Part shown: positions 63,305 to 64,000 of the stretch, piece by piece | How positions within the stretch are numbered: position 1 is the first letter of the stretch | Layout: each line of letters starts with the position of its first letter | Source: Luidia sarsii | Taxonomy: Eukaryota > Echinodermata > Asteroidea > Paxillosida > Luidiidae | Direction: 5' to 3' | NCBI GenBank assembly: GCA_949987565.1 | Contig: OX465107.1 | Span: 7,565,772 to 7,629,771, forward strand | DNA length: 64,000 nucleotides | The notes under the pieces: model-generated | What the model was told of the DNA's origin: nothing | The model's input: only the letters and a program-made list of their open reading frames with translations | The model's database searches: none | Program-made: the position numbers and the translations under genes

Positions 63305-63663
63305 GTCTTCTCCTGCAGCGGTATCGTCTCATGCAGCGACATGTCGATCTGGGAGGTGCTGTTGGCCGTGGACTTTGCTTTGGATGCATCCTCCTCTTCC
63401 TGCTCCTCCTCCTCCTCCTCCTCCTCCTCTTCTTCTTCCTCCTCGTCCGTCTGATTCATGGTTCTGTAGTCAGTGGCATGCGGTCCGCCCAGGAGCCGGG
63501 TGGGCTCCTGAGCCTCGTCGTAGCGCAGCTCGTTCTTGTCCTCCATCGTGGACAGCGAGCCGTACTCCTTCCGCGGTGACTGCGGCTCCTCGTTCTTGAC
63601 GATGACGCACTTCTCCTCCCCCTCCTCCTTGGTGTCATTGCTGTGGCAACAGCAGGCGCCCAT
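59261..63663 (-). CDS. Acylated-N-terminus protein with C-terminal half R-SNARE motif (393 aa, 4 coding exons)
   Basis: I do not recognise an orthologue. Joining 63663-62760, 61339-61283, 60292-60213 and 59401-59261 on the - strand gives 1182 nt, all GT-AG, phases matching, ending in TGA. The start is ATG 63661-63663 in a strong context (ACCATGG). The protein begins MGACCCHS: Gly2 and Cys4-6 fit N-myristoylation plus palmitoylation. A Glu run (near residues 75-90), a 13-Ser run, a Ser/Pro-rich centre and a basic stretch (about 226-254, ISLIKRTQRSLKRAKARA) follow. The last exon, AALERGERLGQLDDAMEDMR and onward, puts L, L, M, M, S, F, A and L at R-SNARE layers +1 to +8 after a zero-layer Arg. 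It resembles the tails of tomosyn and synaptobrevin; the N-terminal half of the SNARE helix is not seen. A membrane-tethered SNARE regulator is my inference. Confidence 0.75.
60213..60292 (-). CDS. Half-R-SNARE gene, coding exon 3
   Basis: Acceptor TTCATTAAG, donor CGCAAG|GTGAAT. It encodes DRMVRMEAERDVREKMAGQR then SSHDPRK, a charged helix-like stretch ending in a Pro-containing segment directly before the SNARE-like exon. Phase 1 in, phase 0 out. Confidence 0.75.
61283..61339 (-). CDS. Half-R-SNARE gene, coding exon 2
   Basis: A 57-nt microexon-like exon with acceptor GGCAAACAG and donor AAAAG|GTAAAA. It completes an Arg codon and encodes AKRKGLMPGGKMKSQYAK. The basic composition continues that of exon 1, and both phases match the neighbours, which is the main support. 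Confidence 0.75.
62760..63663 (-). CDS. Half-R-SNARE gene, coding exon 1
   Basis: Encodes residues 1-301 plus one base. A plausible acceptor (TTCCAACTTCTTAG) ends at 63717, so a 5' UTR exon probably lies beyond the window. The donor is GAAC|GTAAGA at 62759. The exon is GC-rich with low-complexity runs: Glu (about 63390-63450), Ser coded by AGC repeats (63269-63303) and a repeated SPHSPHSPHSP motif. Confidence 0.82.
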
Positions 63664-64000
63664 GGTGATGGTGTGTGGCTGGTGGCGATGTTGGCACCGG
63701 CTAAACGTCCATAACCCTAAGAAGTTGGAAAACCAAAGGCAACATCTGAGTCCCAACGGAGCCAAAATAAAGGCCCCCTCCCCCCCCCAAAAAAAAATAG
63801 CTGCACTTCCAAAATTTACCGATCTACCCTATTAATTCGACGGCGTGACCCTAAATTTCTTTTGGGGAAAGTGTGTTTTCCAACCGACCCCTTTTTGACA
63901 GCGCATCGATGCGATCGTTTCTTGATGCCCCGATCAGTGATTTAAATCAACATGATTCAAATCAACCAACCCTGCATAAACGTAAATCCTGTTCATGTTG
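63664..64000 (-). other. 5' UTR and upstream intron of the half-R-SNARE gene
   Basis: 63664-63716 is probably 5' UTR after an acceptor TTCTTAG at 63717. Beyond it the DNA is pyrimidine-rich on the - strand, then contains an AATCAACATGATTCAAATCAA repeat-like stretch. No upstream exon is visible. Confidence 0.45.

Noticed and set aside
62989..63579. 196-codon + strand ORF rich in Leu, Arg and Gly
   Set aside because: Antisense shadow of the Glu, Ser and Pro runs of the - strand exon, which has a strong start context and continues through spliced exons.

Overview
This window is nuclear DNA from an invertebrate deuterostome. It has large introns, spliced genes with GC-rich exons, and many small non-autonomous DNA transposons. 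An echinoderm, possibly a sea star, is my best guess, from the TGTACATG-type tandem repeats and the foldback elements with CTGCTTAAGC ends; the species cannot be fixed from sequence alone.

Two protein genes are supported, arranged tail to tail. The first, on the + strand, is a La-related protein 4 gene (larp4, a counterpart of vertebrate LARP4/LARP4B). It has one non-coding first exon ending at 1300 and 14 coding exons from 2216 to 45871. All splice phases join into one 983-residue reading frame: a PAM2 motif, the La motif, an RRM, a polyQ segment, an Arg-rich region, the FPPLPG motif and a Ser/Ala/Pro/His-rich tail. Its 3' UTR probably runs about 9 kb, to an AATAAA at 54820.

The second gene, on the - strand, has four coding exons between 63663 and 59261 that join into a 393-residue frame. 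I do not recognise the gene. Its product begins MGACCC, a likely N-myristoylation and palmitoylation signal, has acidic, poly-Ser and basic low-complexity regions, and ends in what looks like the second half of an R-SNARE motif, from the zero-layer arginine through layer +8. Its 3' UTR probably runs down to about 55.6 kb.

Region by region: 1-1200 is upstream DNA with a 370-bp GTACAT satellite; 1.3-45.4 kb is larp4 exons and introns. The 22-kb second intron is packed with short inverted-repeat elements in several hAT-like families, two TTAA-bounded (piggyBac-like) families and dispersed GTACAT/CAGTA repeats. Intron 5 carries a decayed LINE reverse-transcriptase fragment and a G-poor, C-rich tract. 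Intron 11 is three-quarters filled by a 2.26-kb element with perfect ends. 45.9-54.8 kb is larp4 3' UTR with a perfect hairpin just after the stop codon, nested foldback elements, an AAG microsatellite and a 34-C tract. 55.6-64.0 kb holds the second gene.

The most interesting items are the half-R-SNARE lipoprotein gene, the 16-bp hairpin after the larp4 stop, the canonical Phe in the PAM2 motif where vertebrate LARP4 has Trp, and mobile elements that share body sequence but carry different CG-centred palindromic arrays at their ends.
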